Assembly (NCBI GenBank): GCA_013054445.1
Contig: JAAMPI010000198.1
Location: forward strand, 1 to 52,557
Reading direction: 5' to 3'
Length of the DNA: 52,557 nt
DNA from: Cudoniella acicularis
Lineage: Eukaryota; Ascomycota; Leotiomycetes; Helotiales; Helotiaceae
Shown here: piece by piece, positions 10,801-21,237 of the stretch
Layout of the letters: every line of letters begins with the position of its first letter
Numbering within the stretch: position 1 is the first letter of the stretch
The notes under the pieces: model-generated
The model's input: only the letters and a program-made list of their open reading frames with translations
Databases searched by the model: none
Told to the model about the DNA's origin: nothing
Made by a program: the position numbers and the translations under genes

Positions 10801-11366
10801 GATGGTGGGGTTGAAGCCTGAGGGAGAGACAGGGTAATTAATTATGAAGATTAAGGAGTGCTTGGAATAGGCGTATAGATGGTGCTGGCATGGTATAGCA
10901 TGGGATATAGGCATAAGTGGTGTTTGGAATGTCCCCTTTGGACTTATATTTGTATTTGTATGATTGTGTTTAAAAGTGGCGGAATCAGGGTATTGGACAA
11001 TAATCGAAGCGATACCCACCAGAGCTCTAGTTGCAGGCTCAAATTTCCTTATTTCTGGTGCCTTGGTTATCTTCATGCAGTCATGAATGAACCTTTTGCT
11101 CCTGTTTTTGGATAATTTCCAAACATCAGGACACTTTAGCATCATTCCCTCCTGTATTTTCACCACTGTCTCTTTCTTTCCAGTGTTTCCCCTCGAGCAC
11201 CTACAAAATTAATTCTACTCTGAGAATCTCAAATAAAATCCCGAGCTATATTCAGAGAAAAAGAGAGCGTTTTAAAAGCTAAAAAGTGGAATGACTGCGT
11301 AAATATTTCAGTTCATTAAATACAAGCTCAATATATCCTGGATCATGAGTGTAACTTTCCCTTTCT
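10801..11366. other. Intergenic between convergent genes
   Basis: SYS1 (plus) and the dioxygenase-like gene (minus) end toward each other here, so this holds two 3' regions. The first ~50 bases still read as the +1-frame SYS1 tail. I see no other gene. Confidence 0.45.
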
Positions 11367-12595
11367 TCAAATCCACCACGAATGACCCCGCAAAAGCTCA
11401 TAATTCACACCCCCCACAAGCTTCAACAACGCCTCCGTTTCAACCGGCTCCTCGAATGGTCGATCGCGGTGATATGGGTCTTTCCCTCCTAACCGCAAGA
11501 TCTCGGTTTGCCGCCAGAAATTCCGGTGTAGCCAGTGCATCTAGAACGTGTTAGATGTGGAATTTGAATGGGAGGAGGGAAAAGATGTAATTACCATACG
11601 TTCCCTCTTCTCGAAAATCTCCTTTTTCTTTGCGAGTTCTTCGGGAGAAGCAAGTGCTGCGGGAATGTAGCACGCATCTACGAAAAACCAAAGTAAGCCA
11701 AGCTTATTTTTAAAAGACCGAGAAAGAGGTAAAAGACAGTGAAAAAACTCACAAACAACACTCCTAATCTGCCTTCCCTCAGGCCTCACATTCCAATGCA
11801 CAACCCTACTATCCCAAACCACCAAATCGCCTGGCCCACAACAAACCTTCACCACCTCACATCCCCTCTCTTCAAAACACGCCACCTCATCATCATCAAA
11901 CCCATGCCAATCATCAGGCATCTTCCCCCACGCCTCTTTCTTCTCCTTACTATGCGTCTTAAAAAACTCATCATTCAAAAGATGACTGCCCTCTAGCCTA
12001 ATGAGCCTGCCATCTTGGGGCCCATTGGGGGCTAGGTTTAGGATTCCCTGCGCGCATTGGAAGCCGGAGATGTGGGGGCTTTGGTCTTGGTGTGGCCAGC
12101 GAGGTACTAGTGCTGGTGCTGAGGTGGAGGTGGAGGTTAAGGAGGGAAGAGTCAGGTTTATGCTGTTGAAGGAGACGAGGAGCTTTTCTGTCTGCCAGAT
12201 CTTGGCGAAGGCGTTGAGGAGGCCAGGCTCGAGACGGGCGTCCCAGATGAATTTCTCATGTGAGACGGCGTATCCGTGATACATGCCACCCCTATTCTCT
12301 CCGTTAGCAACTACTTCTTGTTTTCTTTCCCTTTTTTTCTTTACTAGGCAGGAAATGGGAGGGGAAAGAAGACGAACTTCATATGAGCGGGCAAATGTTC
12401 TGGCGTCCATGTGCCTGGATCATTCCTGTCGAAACCAAGGGGGAATTTCTCGAGCCATTGCGTCATGGATTCTAGATATCCGGCAGCGCGGTCTTCGGGG
12501 ACGGCATTCTTGATAATAGCATAGCCGTGTGTGAAGAGGTCGTCGCGCCAATCGCCGTGTTTCTGAGTTGTGTTGGGGAGGATGGCGTGCGGCAT
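11367..12595 (-). CDS. Phytanoyl-CoA dioxygenase (PhyH)-like oxygenase
   Basis: Four exons (12595-12378, 12291-11753, 11677-11595, 11540-11367) encode about 337 residues. Introns are 54-86 nt and the third contains a CTAAC branch-point-like word. The start MPHAILPNTT is preferred to an upstream in-frame start that lacks ATG. The protein fits the Fe(II)/2-oxoglutarate dioxygenases of the PhyH superfamily: a metal-binding HxD (WPHQDQSP, about His140/Asp142) and the distal His in GDLVVWDSRVVHWN (about His238), followed by an Arg of the GRQIRSVV strand as likely 2-oxoglutarate ligand. There is no signal peptide or peroxisomal SKL, and the C-terminus is HSWWI. The substrate cannot be told: related fungal proteins include both housekeeping and secondary-metabolite enzymes. 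Neighbours give no pathway context. Confidence 0.82.
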
Positions 12596-13330
12596 TTTGT
12601 GGTTTGGTGTTTCGTTGATTGGGTGCGAACAGTTGAGAACTTGTGTGTTTTTATATTTCAATAAGTAAAAGGGGGGGATGAATGGAAGGTAAGAAGCTTT
12701 TTATATATGAATCGAGAAGGACAGGCAGAGGGAGATGTCGTAAGATAAAGTCAACTGGAATAAAGTTAATATTACAGAGCTTGGAATGAATAATGGATGA
12801 ATGGGTGAATCTATGAATTGGTCATCGACTTCTCCTTGCCACACACACAAAGCTGCCTTAGGGCCAACTAAGACCGACACTTTTTCTCAGAATCTCCGTA
12901 ACGTATTTCACAAGCGAGTTGGCCACCTAAAAACACAACCTAAATCGCGATTTTTATATCCTTATATTTCTATAAATTTTAGATAAAAATGTTTAAAACT
13001 CTAAATATAGTCTTTCCGATAGATATATAAACAATATTCTAGATCTTAGGTTTATTTAATTTATAGTTATTAAGATATAAAATTTAAGGTCTAAATAATC
13101 CTTATATTTTACTTTCTCTCTAATATCTTAATAACTATATATTATATATTGTAGAGGGACGGGAGGCCTCTAAAATAGACACTCAAAAAACTGATAACTG
13201 AATGACTCGAATCTCTAGGAAGGATNGTTGTTGTTCTCCGANAAGGAGGGACGGAGAGACCTTATATACATGAATATAGTCACGTGCCACGGCACGTGAT
13301 ATAGAACCCTACTACACTCCTCTTCTTAAA
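12596..13330. other. Intergenic, AT-rich, contains two undetermined bases
   Basis: Upstream region of the dioxygenase-like gene followed by TA-rich sequence. Ns occur at 13226 and 13242, beside GC-richer words ('gggacgggagg', 'gagggacggagagacc'). It probably marks the edge of the transposon relic to the right. No gene seen. Confidence 0.5.
13063..13138. repeat. TA-rich inverted repeat
   Basis: 'atagttattaagatat' at 13063-13078 is exactly reverse-complemented at 13123-13138, leaving a 44-nt loop. The surrounding bases pair less well. It could be a chance palindrome in AT-rich DNA or part of a decayed element end next to the transposase relic. Confidence 0.55.
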
Positions 13331-13985
13331 ACTCTACGGTCTTCTAAATCTATCCGTCACTTCCGAATCGCATACCGTAAGCACCTATCGGATACGAAGC
13401 TCGGGCTACTCTTTAAAGCGATCGAAGAACTCGCTATACAATCTATAATCGACTAACATATAAAAGAGGCGTTAATTAAGTCTTTAAAGCGCGAAAAGCG
13501 GTGTTATAACCGTAGGAAAAAGCTTAATCTAGTCGGTAAGGAAGATAATAGCCTATAGCTATTTAGCACCCCTCGAATAAAGGCCGTACAGGCTTTTCAA
13601 GCAGAGAAAGAAAAGAAAGAGAAGCAGAAAAGAGCTCGAATAGACTCGAATAAAGCTGTTACTACGACTAGAAAGGAAAAGAAGGAGGCAGAGAAGGCAG
13701 AGAAGGCCCTACAAGCCTCTATACGGCAGGCTAACAATGACGAGATCGAAGCCTAGGAAAAGACTTAAAAGCAGGCTTAAAAAAAAGAAGGAAGATCAAG
13801 CTAAAAAAGCTTTAAACGATACTCTTATATAAACTAGGTCTCCTATAAAGCCTAGGAAGGCACCTGTTAGTAAAAAGAAGGCAGTACGATTTATTAGTGT
13901 TAGTGTTAAGGAGGGGGGTACTACTAAGCCGGAAAAACGTTCGAAGACGGGCCGGGTAATAAAAGCACCACATATCTTCGAGTAA
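13331..13985 (+). mobile_element. Fot1/pogo-type (Tc1-mariner) transposase relic, RIP-damaged
   Basis: The plus strand reads as the C-terminal part of a fungal DDE transposase of the Fot1/pogo group: SSKSIRHFRIAYRKH, then IKEALIKSLKREKR and NRRKKLNLVG, then a Lys/Glu/Ala-rich coiled tail (KALQASIRQAN) and a final TGRVIKAPHIFE before TAA 13983-13985. Stops in the frame sit where the family has Gln (SIID*HIKEAL reads as CAA-to-TAA; SL*LFSTPR as CAG-to-TAG; IEA*EKT as CAG-to-TAG), and a frameshift lies in the tail around 13760-13850. These C-to-T changes are the signature of RIP. The catalytic DDE core is not visible to the left, so this is a truncated, dead copy. Confidence 0.7.
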
Positions 13986-14809
13986 GACACTTAAAAATTA
14001 TATATTCTTATATATTGACTTTTGATCTATTTATATCTTTAATAGTAAATCATTATCTTATGTGGTTGTTTAATTATTGATTTTTAGAGTGGGTGGTAGG
14101 TTTGGTTACATAAGCGGGAACTTAACCGGGGTGGGAATTCAAGCGGGAACTCGAGTAATGCGCCACAGTACCTCAACCTTATGGAATGTGTGTTCACCGC
14201 CGTGACCACACGACCGAGCTTGATGGATGCTTGCAAGAATAGATCGAACCATCTCTTGAGAGCGGAATCTTCCTTCAGCGTCCGGTTGTCGTCATGTCCA
14301 AGACTCCTCAACACGTAATTTTTCATCTGGGTCAATCACAAGCTCAAATCCAAGATTCCATTTAAGATTCGCGACAAACAAAATGCTCACACGTGCAGAT
14401 ATTGAGCCAATACGGCTGCAATCGACATCTCGATATTTCGTTGTTCTGAACTTAGTGGCTTAATCATTATGTTGCTTTTCGCTGGACCACGAACTAGAGG
14501 AGCCGGAAAGTCCTGTTTAGAGTCGATAACTCCTTTCTAAATCCACTCTAGACTGAAAAACCCTGTGTTGGGACACATATAATCTTTCCCTGTACCGTTG
14601 TTTATGAAGAGTTTCTCCTGGTACCCTTCTATGCCAAAGCAAGGCTCGAGTCGAGAGTGTCGCTCTTGTTGCTGCGCATTATTTTGCTTTAGTTCTTCTA
14701 GTTCTCGGGACAATACGAGTACGTTATACGCCTCTGATCCAGGTCCAACTTACTAAAAGACAAGAAAGATCCTTACAGACCACTCCTTCCAAGCACCCCG
14801 CCGTCAAAA
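13986..14809. other. No gene recognised
   Basis: Neither strand holds a convincing gene. Short minus-strand ORFs exist (for example 14084-14335) but they lack family resemblance. The left part may include the 3' end of the transposon relic. Confidence 0.4.
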
Positions 14810-15102
14810 ATGCCAGGTCTCCAAAGTCAACTCACGTCACCATCAGACGGCGGCATTCCCTCCCCCCGAGACAGCAGCATCCATGTGATGAAGCGCTCCA
14901 GTCGAAACTCCATGAGTCCAACCAGCCGCACTCTATCGAATACACCCACCAACAGCTACGATCAGCAGATTATCATTCTCCAACTAACCATTTCGAGCAC
15001 ACGGACACAATTGATATGCGAAATATCCCACTGAACGATTACTATGTCGACTTCATGGATTTAGAATGCTCTGTGCGTTATATCGACTTAACTCAGACAT
15101 AG
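14810..15102 (+). pseudogene. Possible short gene remnant of unknown function
   Basis: An ATG frame at 14810 (MPGLQSQLTSPSDGG, then IPSPRDSSIHVMKRSSRNS) has the Ser/Pro-rich look of a disordered N-terminus. About 100 bases in, an alternative frame reads CDEALQSKLHESNQPH and continues through MRNIPLNDYYVDFMDLE to a TAG at 15100-15102. Two good-looking frames in series suggest either an unseen splice or a frameshifted remnant. No family is recognised. Confidence 0.2.
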
Positions 15103-16011
15103 CTCTCAGCCAGATGACGTACGCTTATACGAGCACAGTACCGCTAATTTGCTGTCTGGAGGTGAAGGAACGGGGAGGGGATTATAACGAGGCAATTATA
15201 TAGCTGGGAATTTGGTGTGCCGCAGGATTGGAGCGGCTGCGTGGATTGTGGACACATAGTAGAAGTGATAGTAGAAGAGATCTTGGAAAGGAGGAGTTGC
15301 CCCTGTTCTTAGGCTAGACGGTTATAGGTCATGATTAGAAATTTTATATCTTATAGAAGGATACAGGTAGGAATATAGTAAGTTCCCCTTCTCTTTCGCT
15401 CTACGCTCTCTTATAGGTGGTGTATCGAGGTCTAAGCACATTTAAGCACGAGCCTCTCCCCTGAATCTAGTTCTACTAGGAGAGAGATACTACTAAGGTA
15501 AGTAGGAGAGGGAATGTCCGGGCAGTAACCTTTAATATAGATCAGCCTTGTCTTAGGCAATATATATAGACAAAATTAGACTCCTAACCCTAAGAAGTAT
15601 AGAAATTAATAAAAAGACAATTCTAAGCTTTACTAAACTACGACCTTAGTTCTTTTAATCTATTCGACCTATAGGCCAAACGAATAGATAGATAAATAAA
15701 TGAATAAGAGTATAATATATATATACCCCTATACAAACATATAGTCGCCGTTTTTCTACCTTTTAGACTATCCGAAAGTAGTAATTCAGTCCTAAGGGAG
15801 CTTAGTGGCTACCTGTGTCCAGGTGCTTCTAATTCTAGGTAGTGATTGTCTATATTTAATATTAAGTTATAAACAACCTACAATTTTTAATTCCTATACG
15901 TCAATTTATTTCCGCTCCTACGCCTGTAACCTTTATTCTACCAATCCGGTTCAATCCAATAATCCCTCCAACCCTCCTCCGTATCAGCATCCCGAAACTT
16001 CCCAATCCCTC
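15103..16011. other. Gene-free, TA-rich degenerate stretch
   Basis: From about 15330 the sequence is dominated by TA dinucleotides and short words such as 'ctatag', 'atatag' and 'taggta'. This composition fits RIP-mutated transposon DNA, but no reading frame survives to name the element. The last 50 bases are pyrimidine-rich. Confidence 0.45.
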
Positions 16012-17409
16012 CTAAAACCCCATCCCCCCCCCAACCTCCCACCTCCCACTCTCCACCATCCCTCTCCAATTATCCAACAACCGCACCAAACGCTGACCTC
16101 TGCTCCAATCACCGCCGAAAGGCTTAAATCCATGCTGGTAAAGATCTTTGAAATTACCTTCGCCAAGTTGACTCCCGTCGCTTTTCCGTGCGAATTTATT
16201 CTCGCCAATCGTGTACGGAAGAACAAATGTAAAGCCCTCTTCAGCATTGTCCGTTTCTACGCGGCTGATTGCATCTGAGTAAATTCCAGCGGGAATGTTG
16301 ATATGCTTCAAGGCATCGACGTAGACAGGCCTGAAAGGATTTCTCGCACCGTATTGGTCTTGAAGATCGAACTGGACTTTCTCCACGGTTGGGAATAGGA
16401 GTACTGGTGGGACTGCGTGATCGTCGTTTGGATCTTGGATGGAAGTGAAGAGCTGGCTTTGAGCAAATGCGTCAACAGAAGGTATCAATATTCCTGGGGC
16501 CAGGTATCTGAAACCTGGTAGACGAATACACTGCAGGAAAGAGCGAGCAAATGATGGCTCTTTGACTCCAGCAAAATCCAGCAATCTGTCTGAAATAACG
16601 GTGGAAGGTTTTGTTGCCTGGCTATTTGCAGGTAAGTGAGACTCAATAGCCACAACGAGTTGGTTGAATGCGGCTACCGTGTCTTCCACTTGCTTGTAGC
16701 TATAGCTGTGATAGACCCAAGGAAAGTATTTTTCATTTTTGAGTTGGACTCCTTCCGGTCCAGCGGTAATCTTTCCCATGCGCATCATTGAGATCCAGTT
16801 GCTTAATATGGTTTCAAGCGGAAACCAAAGTTGCTCCCCATCTTCCCCTTTCGCGAAGTCGCGGTCATCGATACTCATAAATACGACCGCCTTGTGACGT
16901 TTCTGATCATAACAGAGTCCATCCGAATGAGAACCTTCATTTGCTCGATACAGAGTCAGGTATCGGTATTCATCCGCTTCGTCGAAAGAAGGCCAGGTTT
17001 TCCACATATATTCGGGTGAATTGAGTATGCTTGTCCAGTAGAAGAAGGACAATTCAGTGTAATCATGATGGTAGGCGTTCTGGAGAAACATCGCAAGTGT
17101 TGGGTCAAATTGATGAGCAAATCCAGTACCAGTACTTTCGTCATATTTGTCCAACCACGACTGCTTAGGAAACTCACTGAGCTGCCGATTGCTGGAGATC
17201 CAAGCATATTGAATAATATAATTATGCAGCGCTGCGCAACGCTCATGGTCCATGCCTTGTACGTCACGTGGGGGGTTATCGGGGGTAACAAGCCACCTGT
17301 CGATATCCGGCATCTCGTCCATTATTGAGTAGTCACAAGCCAAGTGAGGATTTGGGGGGATGATGGGAACCAGAAGTGGAATCAGGGACAGCAGAGTGAG
17401 GAATTTCAT
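16012..17409 (-). CDS. Secreted protein of unknown function
   Basis: An intron-free frame of 465 codons. The start is placed at ATG 17409 (MKFLTLLSLIPLLVPIIPP) because six further in-frame codons upstream begin with TTG. Residues 1-20 form a clear signal peptide. The mature protein is aromatic-rich (AYHHDYTELSFFYW, YMWKTWPSFDEADEYRYL, KYFPWVYHSYSYK) with few cysteines, and no transmembrane segment or GPI tail. I recognise no catalytic motif. The C-terminal end (WEVGGGMGF) is simple and overlaps pyrimidine-rich plus-strand DNA. Its position beside the LysM/chitinase pair suggests an extracellular role, but only by neighbourhood. Confidence 0.75.
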   Translation of the reverse strand: MKFLTLLSLIPLLVPIIPPNPHLACDYSIMDEMPDIDRWLVTPDNPPRDVQGMDHERCAALHNYIIQYAWISSNRQLSEFPKQSWLDKYDESTGTGFAHQFDPTLAMFLQNAYHHDYTELSFFYWTSILNSPEYMWKTWPSFDEADEYRYLTLYRANEGSHSDGLCYDQKRHKAVVFMSIDDRDFAKGEDGEQLWFPLETILSNWISMMRMGKITAGPEGVQLKNEKYFPWVYHSYSYKQVEDTVAAFNQLVVAIESHLPANSQATKPSTVISDRLLDFAGVKEPSFARSFLQCIRLPGFRYLAPGILIPSVDAFAQSQLFTSIQDPNDDHAVPPVLLFPTVEKVQFDLQDQYGARNPFRPVYVDALKHINIPAGIYSDAISRVETDNAEEGFTFVLPYTIGENKFARKSDGSQLGEGNFKDLYQHGFKPFGGDWSRGQRLVRLLDNWRGMVESGRWEVGGGMGF

Positions 17410-17749
17410 CTGACATAATTTTCGCAAGCAGGAAACATTCGCATTGAAATATCAAGAGGAAGTGCCCCACTTTCCGTCACACATGTGACTTTAACATAAG
17501 AGTATAGGCTAAATTGGGTGCATACCCGTGCAATAAAAAACAAAAAATGTCTTTTCAATAAACCTGGGACCTTTTAGAGTCCACCGCGCTATACTAAAAT
17601 TATTTTTGATTCTTCGTTCACTGTGCCTTTTTACCCTTGCTTATATTCGTTGAATACAAATTTTGACTTTCCAGCAGAACTTTACTGTCAAATTGTGCCG
17701 TCATTTGAGAGCTCACCGAGCTAGAAACTCCCGTACCCAAACTACTCTC

Positions 17750-19965
17750 CTACTTTGGTGTACATGCCCCAGTGTAGCAATTGGATCCTGCACAATAAGC
17801 AGCCGTACTTCCGCAGTATCCATTTATTGAACAACAGTTCCCAAACTGAGTTCCAGTACAGGTTTTATTTCCCGCAAAAGTTGGGCCACATTCTCCGTTA
17901 GTAGAAGGTCCGCCAATATCAGGATCGCAATTTCCCGAATAACTGTATTTTAAGGTCAGAAACTTCGGAAAACACCATAAATATATAAACTTGCGTAGTT
18001 CTGGTGGCAAAGCATGACGAAACTTCCAACATACCAATTTCCAGGCCCACAGTAGTCTTTACCCGTTCCGCAATTGCCGTAAACTATTTCAAAATCAGCC
18101 ATAAATTTGGGAAGGGTAAAAGATGTGAAATCGCCGCTTACTACTACAGCAATTTCCGAAAGACGGGTTGGTGCAGGTTAATCCACCAACACTTGGCCCG
18201 CAAGTACCATTTGTTGTAGGGTTCCCATCAATACTACCACAGAAATCTGTCGTCGAGCCACAAAATCCGAAAGAGGAGCAACATCTAGGATCCTTTATAA
18301 GTAGTCTCAAAATTCATTCAAAATTCAGAACTCACTTGCCAAAACTTGACCTAACGCAGGTTACTCCTGGACCACACGTTCCGTCTTTCGACACACTTGG
18401 TGGTGTTACTTTAGCAATACAGACATCATAACTCAGCCACAAGTTAGTACAGGCATTATTGAGGTACGTGTTGAAACTCTGAAGTTGGGTGAAGTTTATT
18501 CCTGCTTGCAATGCCACGCCGTTACAAGAATCTCCAGCCATAACGAGATAATAACGTCCACAATCTGGAATGGTGCCTGACTGGGTAGGTGCGGCAGGCT
18601 GGGCTGTTGTATAATAAGCAGAAGTTCCGGTGGGCGCATACAGCGAAGCAACGGGTGGAGGATAAGTCCCGCCAGGAGCCCTAAAGCAATTTATTTCAAT
18701 CATTTTCCCATGCCAGGAAACATATTTCAGACATACTGTTGGCATATTCTTTGACCCGCGGCCAGTCCGTCACAGCTGCCCTGAATATTTGGATTCCAAC
18801 TCAGAAATTGTGCTTCGGTCACGACATATGACTTGCTCGAGTATTTCGCAGCCAGCTCTTTACTACGAGAATTCAGTATTTCTGATAATTTCGGACAAAA
18901 GCGTTTCCTACCAACTTGGATACTCCCATAGAATATCTAATTGACAAGGAAGAGGCACACATATTGTTCGGTTGAATTGACAGTAGTAGTCGCTGGTCGC
19001 CACTCTAGCATCGCCTGTCGTAATGTTGAATCTTGAGTACATGAGTTTCAGCTTATGATAAGACCATCATCTTTTTATTGGCTTACTGGTCAGACAGCTC
19101 GTTGCAAGTAAGGGGCTGGTTCAAAGGCTTCAATGTTTGGCCGGTGCATGTGGTCATCATAAATGCTGATGTTGTCGTAGCCTTTGCTGTTGTTGTAGGT
19201 GTACCAAGAAATAATGTGGACGCGGAAGTGGTGTAAGGTAGTGATGTCGAACAGGCGCTCTGAAGACTTCCAAATTGTGTAACCAAATAGTCGGTGAAAT
19301 TACTTTTAGGAAGCCAAGGATCAAGCATCCTTTGTCTAAAGAGCTTCAAATAACATTCGTCGCAATACTAGCATTGCAGTCAGCCTAGAGTCAAATTCAG
19401 ACTGCAAAGAGGGTTATCGGTGAAGCTTTGAAACGTCTCACTTACCAAAGTCTTATTGTACAAATTTGTAATGCTTGACATGTCATCTGAGATGTGAGAA
19501 ATATCAAAAGTTGGATCATTACATTGAGGCACAGTAGAATTGGTCTCGAAACACATGGTAGGCTCCCACCGAATGTAGTTACTACCTACCCAATTTTGGG
19601 ATTCAAAAAGGCACCAATTATTCTTACTATTCAACATCAGAATTCCTCTCCACTAGATTTAAATTCTTCACATACCTGTCTTGCAAACAGGCAAGGTCGA
19701 AATTGTAAGTGATCTGAAAAACCATTGCCTTAGCTTGAACTTCAACGCCGGACTGAACAATCGTGTCCTTGGCACATGCGCTGGAGACTTTGCCTTTCCA
19801 GGACTCTAGAGAGCTCTGACATGTAGAGGTGCACAGCGAGGTGATATTTTCCTTGTACCAATCTATATAATCAGTATTCAGGAAAGCAACTTTTTGTATA
19901 GGCCGGGGATGGAAGCTCACAATTGATGTCAACACCATGCCCAGCCATAATAGAGGCTGGTTCAT
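17750..19965 (-). CDS. Secreted LysM and hevein-domain chitin-binding protein
   Basis: Nine exons (19965-19676, 19626-19446, 19367-19087, 19031-18912, 18862-18737, 18680-18336, 18284-18142, 18083-18035, 17942-17750) join in frame into 575 residues. The signal peptide begins [14 protein letters not shown]. Residues to about 225 form a cysteine-containing N-terminal region. LysM-like repeats follow: about 230-278 ([15 protein letters not shown]), 290-332 ([15 protein letters not shown], then [11 protein letters not shown]) and 365-418 ([13 protein letters not shown], then NNACTNLW). Three hevein-type (CBM18) domains close the protein, e.g. [31 protein letters not shown] and [12 protein letters not shown]. 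Such proteins bind chitin; in plant and insect pathogens some hide chitin from host immunity, while next to subgroup C chitinases they are thought to guide or protect the enzyme. It is head-to-head with that chitinase. Confidence 0.9.
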
Positions 19966-21237
19966 TGCAATCCACTGTTTTATTTCTTTCAGGTTGTTAG
20001 TAATTACTCGGCGGGAGTTTAGAAGATAGCGCACAAAGCATTGATACAATCCACCGAAAGGCCGTAGAAAGACGCTACATAAGATTGATCGTAGAAGCGA
20101 TAAAGTTGAAATGAAGCTATAGTACGAGAAGGGCATAGAAACATAAAATTTAGAAGACGGAGATCGATTGAAAAACGCATATTAAGGATATATCCTTAGA
20201 TTGAAAGCTGAAGTTTCGCTCTCTTCAGATAATTTGAAACAAACTCAACTATCGCCTTGAGTATTGAAACGTGGGTCGATTCAAAGCATGATCTAGCGCC
20301 AAGCGATAATAAACACAGGCTATCCTGGGACATTTTCTAAGCGATGATATTGCCTATTAATATATGCAGCCAAGATGTAAAATATTAAAAACCAATCACC
20401 TTTTAGTTGAGTGAAATGTTTCTTCAATAAAATTTGTATCTAAATTCATTTAAGCGGATGGGTTCATTTAAAATGAGCTCTACGGATATTAAATGATGAG
20501 TAATATCTATATTGTTTTGGTACTGTGCTTATAAGGGGAAGTGTAACAAGAAGTAGAAAAGCTGTTTAAATCTTATTTATATTAAATGATATTAGATTGA
20601 AAATTAAACGATCGAATGATCGAAGGGAATTTTATATTGAAATCTTCATCTGCCATAACGATTTAAATTTGGGGAAATAGTAGGTATGGATGACCGCATG
20701 GTAATCAGCCGTTGCCCCACTACTGATATGGATGCAGGCACATCTCATACTATAGTGTTAAAATTGACCTATGTACTGTTCTTCATAGATCGAGAACCCC
20801 GCACTTCCAACTTTCACAATTTATCAACCCCTGAATATTGTGTCAGACAAAAATTAATCGCGCCTGTGCTATCAAACGTGCCTAAATACTGCTAAGTTCC
20901 TAACCTCTCAATGCCTCTGGAGAGGCACCCTTTACTTTAGAATATAGCAATAGAATTTCATTCGAATAAGTTCAAATGCATCTAACTGTATCTAAGGCAC
21001 CGGTGCCTAAAATTTATACACGGAGTAGTGCTCGGCAAGTATAGTACTTTGATACGATACTTTATACCATTGAGCAGGAATCAAGCTCACAGTGTGCAGG
21101 TCCACACACGCCTACTCTCAGAGCATTCGCCACATGATAGTGTTAGAGTATCGACAAACGCAGAGGATATCATTAAAAACTATCGTTTTGGATTCGCGTC
21201 TCTATTTGAAATATTTCAAGAAAGAAAATATCTCAAC
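19966..21237. promoter_or_regulatory. Divergent intergenic region, LysM protein and chitinase
   Basis: This 1272-bp interval separates the ATGs of the LysM/hevein gene (minus) and the GH18 gene (plus) and should hold both promoters. It is AT-rich, with a TATA-like 'ttatac' at about 21014 on the plus strand. A small plus ORF (20686-20895) lacks any family resemblance. The head-to-head layout fits co-regulation, which is inference. Confidence 0.5.

Noticed and set aside
10576..11166. 196-aa minus-strand ORF across the SYS1 3' half
   Set aside because: Overlaps well-supported SYS1 exon 2 and has low-complexity composition.
11739..12513. Plus-strand Pro/His-rich ORFs opposite the dioxygenase-like gene
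   Set aside because: The minus strand carries conserved HxD and distal His motifs with consistent exon phases, and the plus frames are its mirror.
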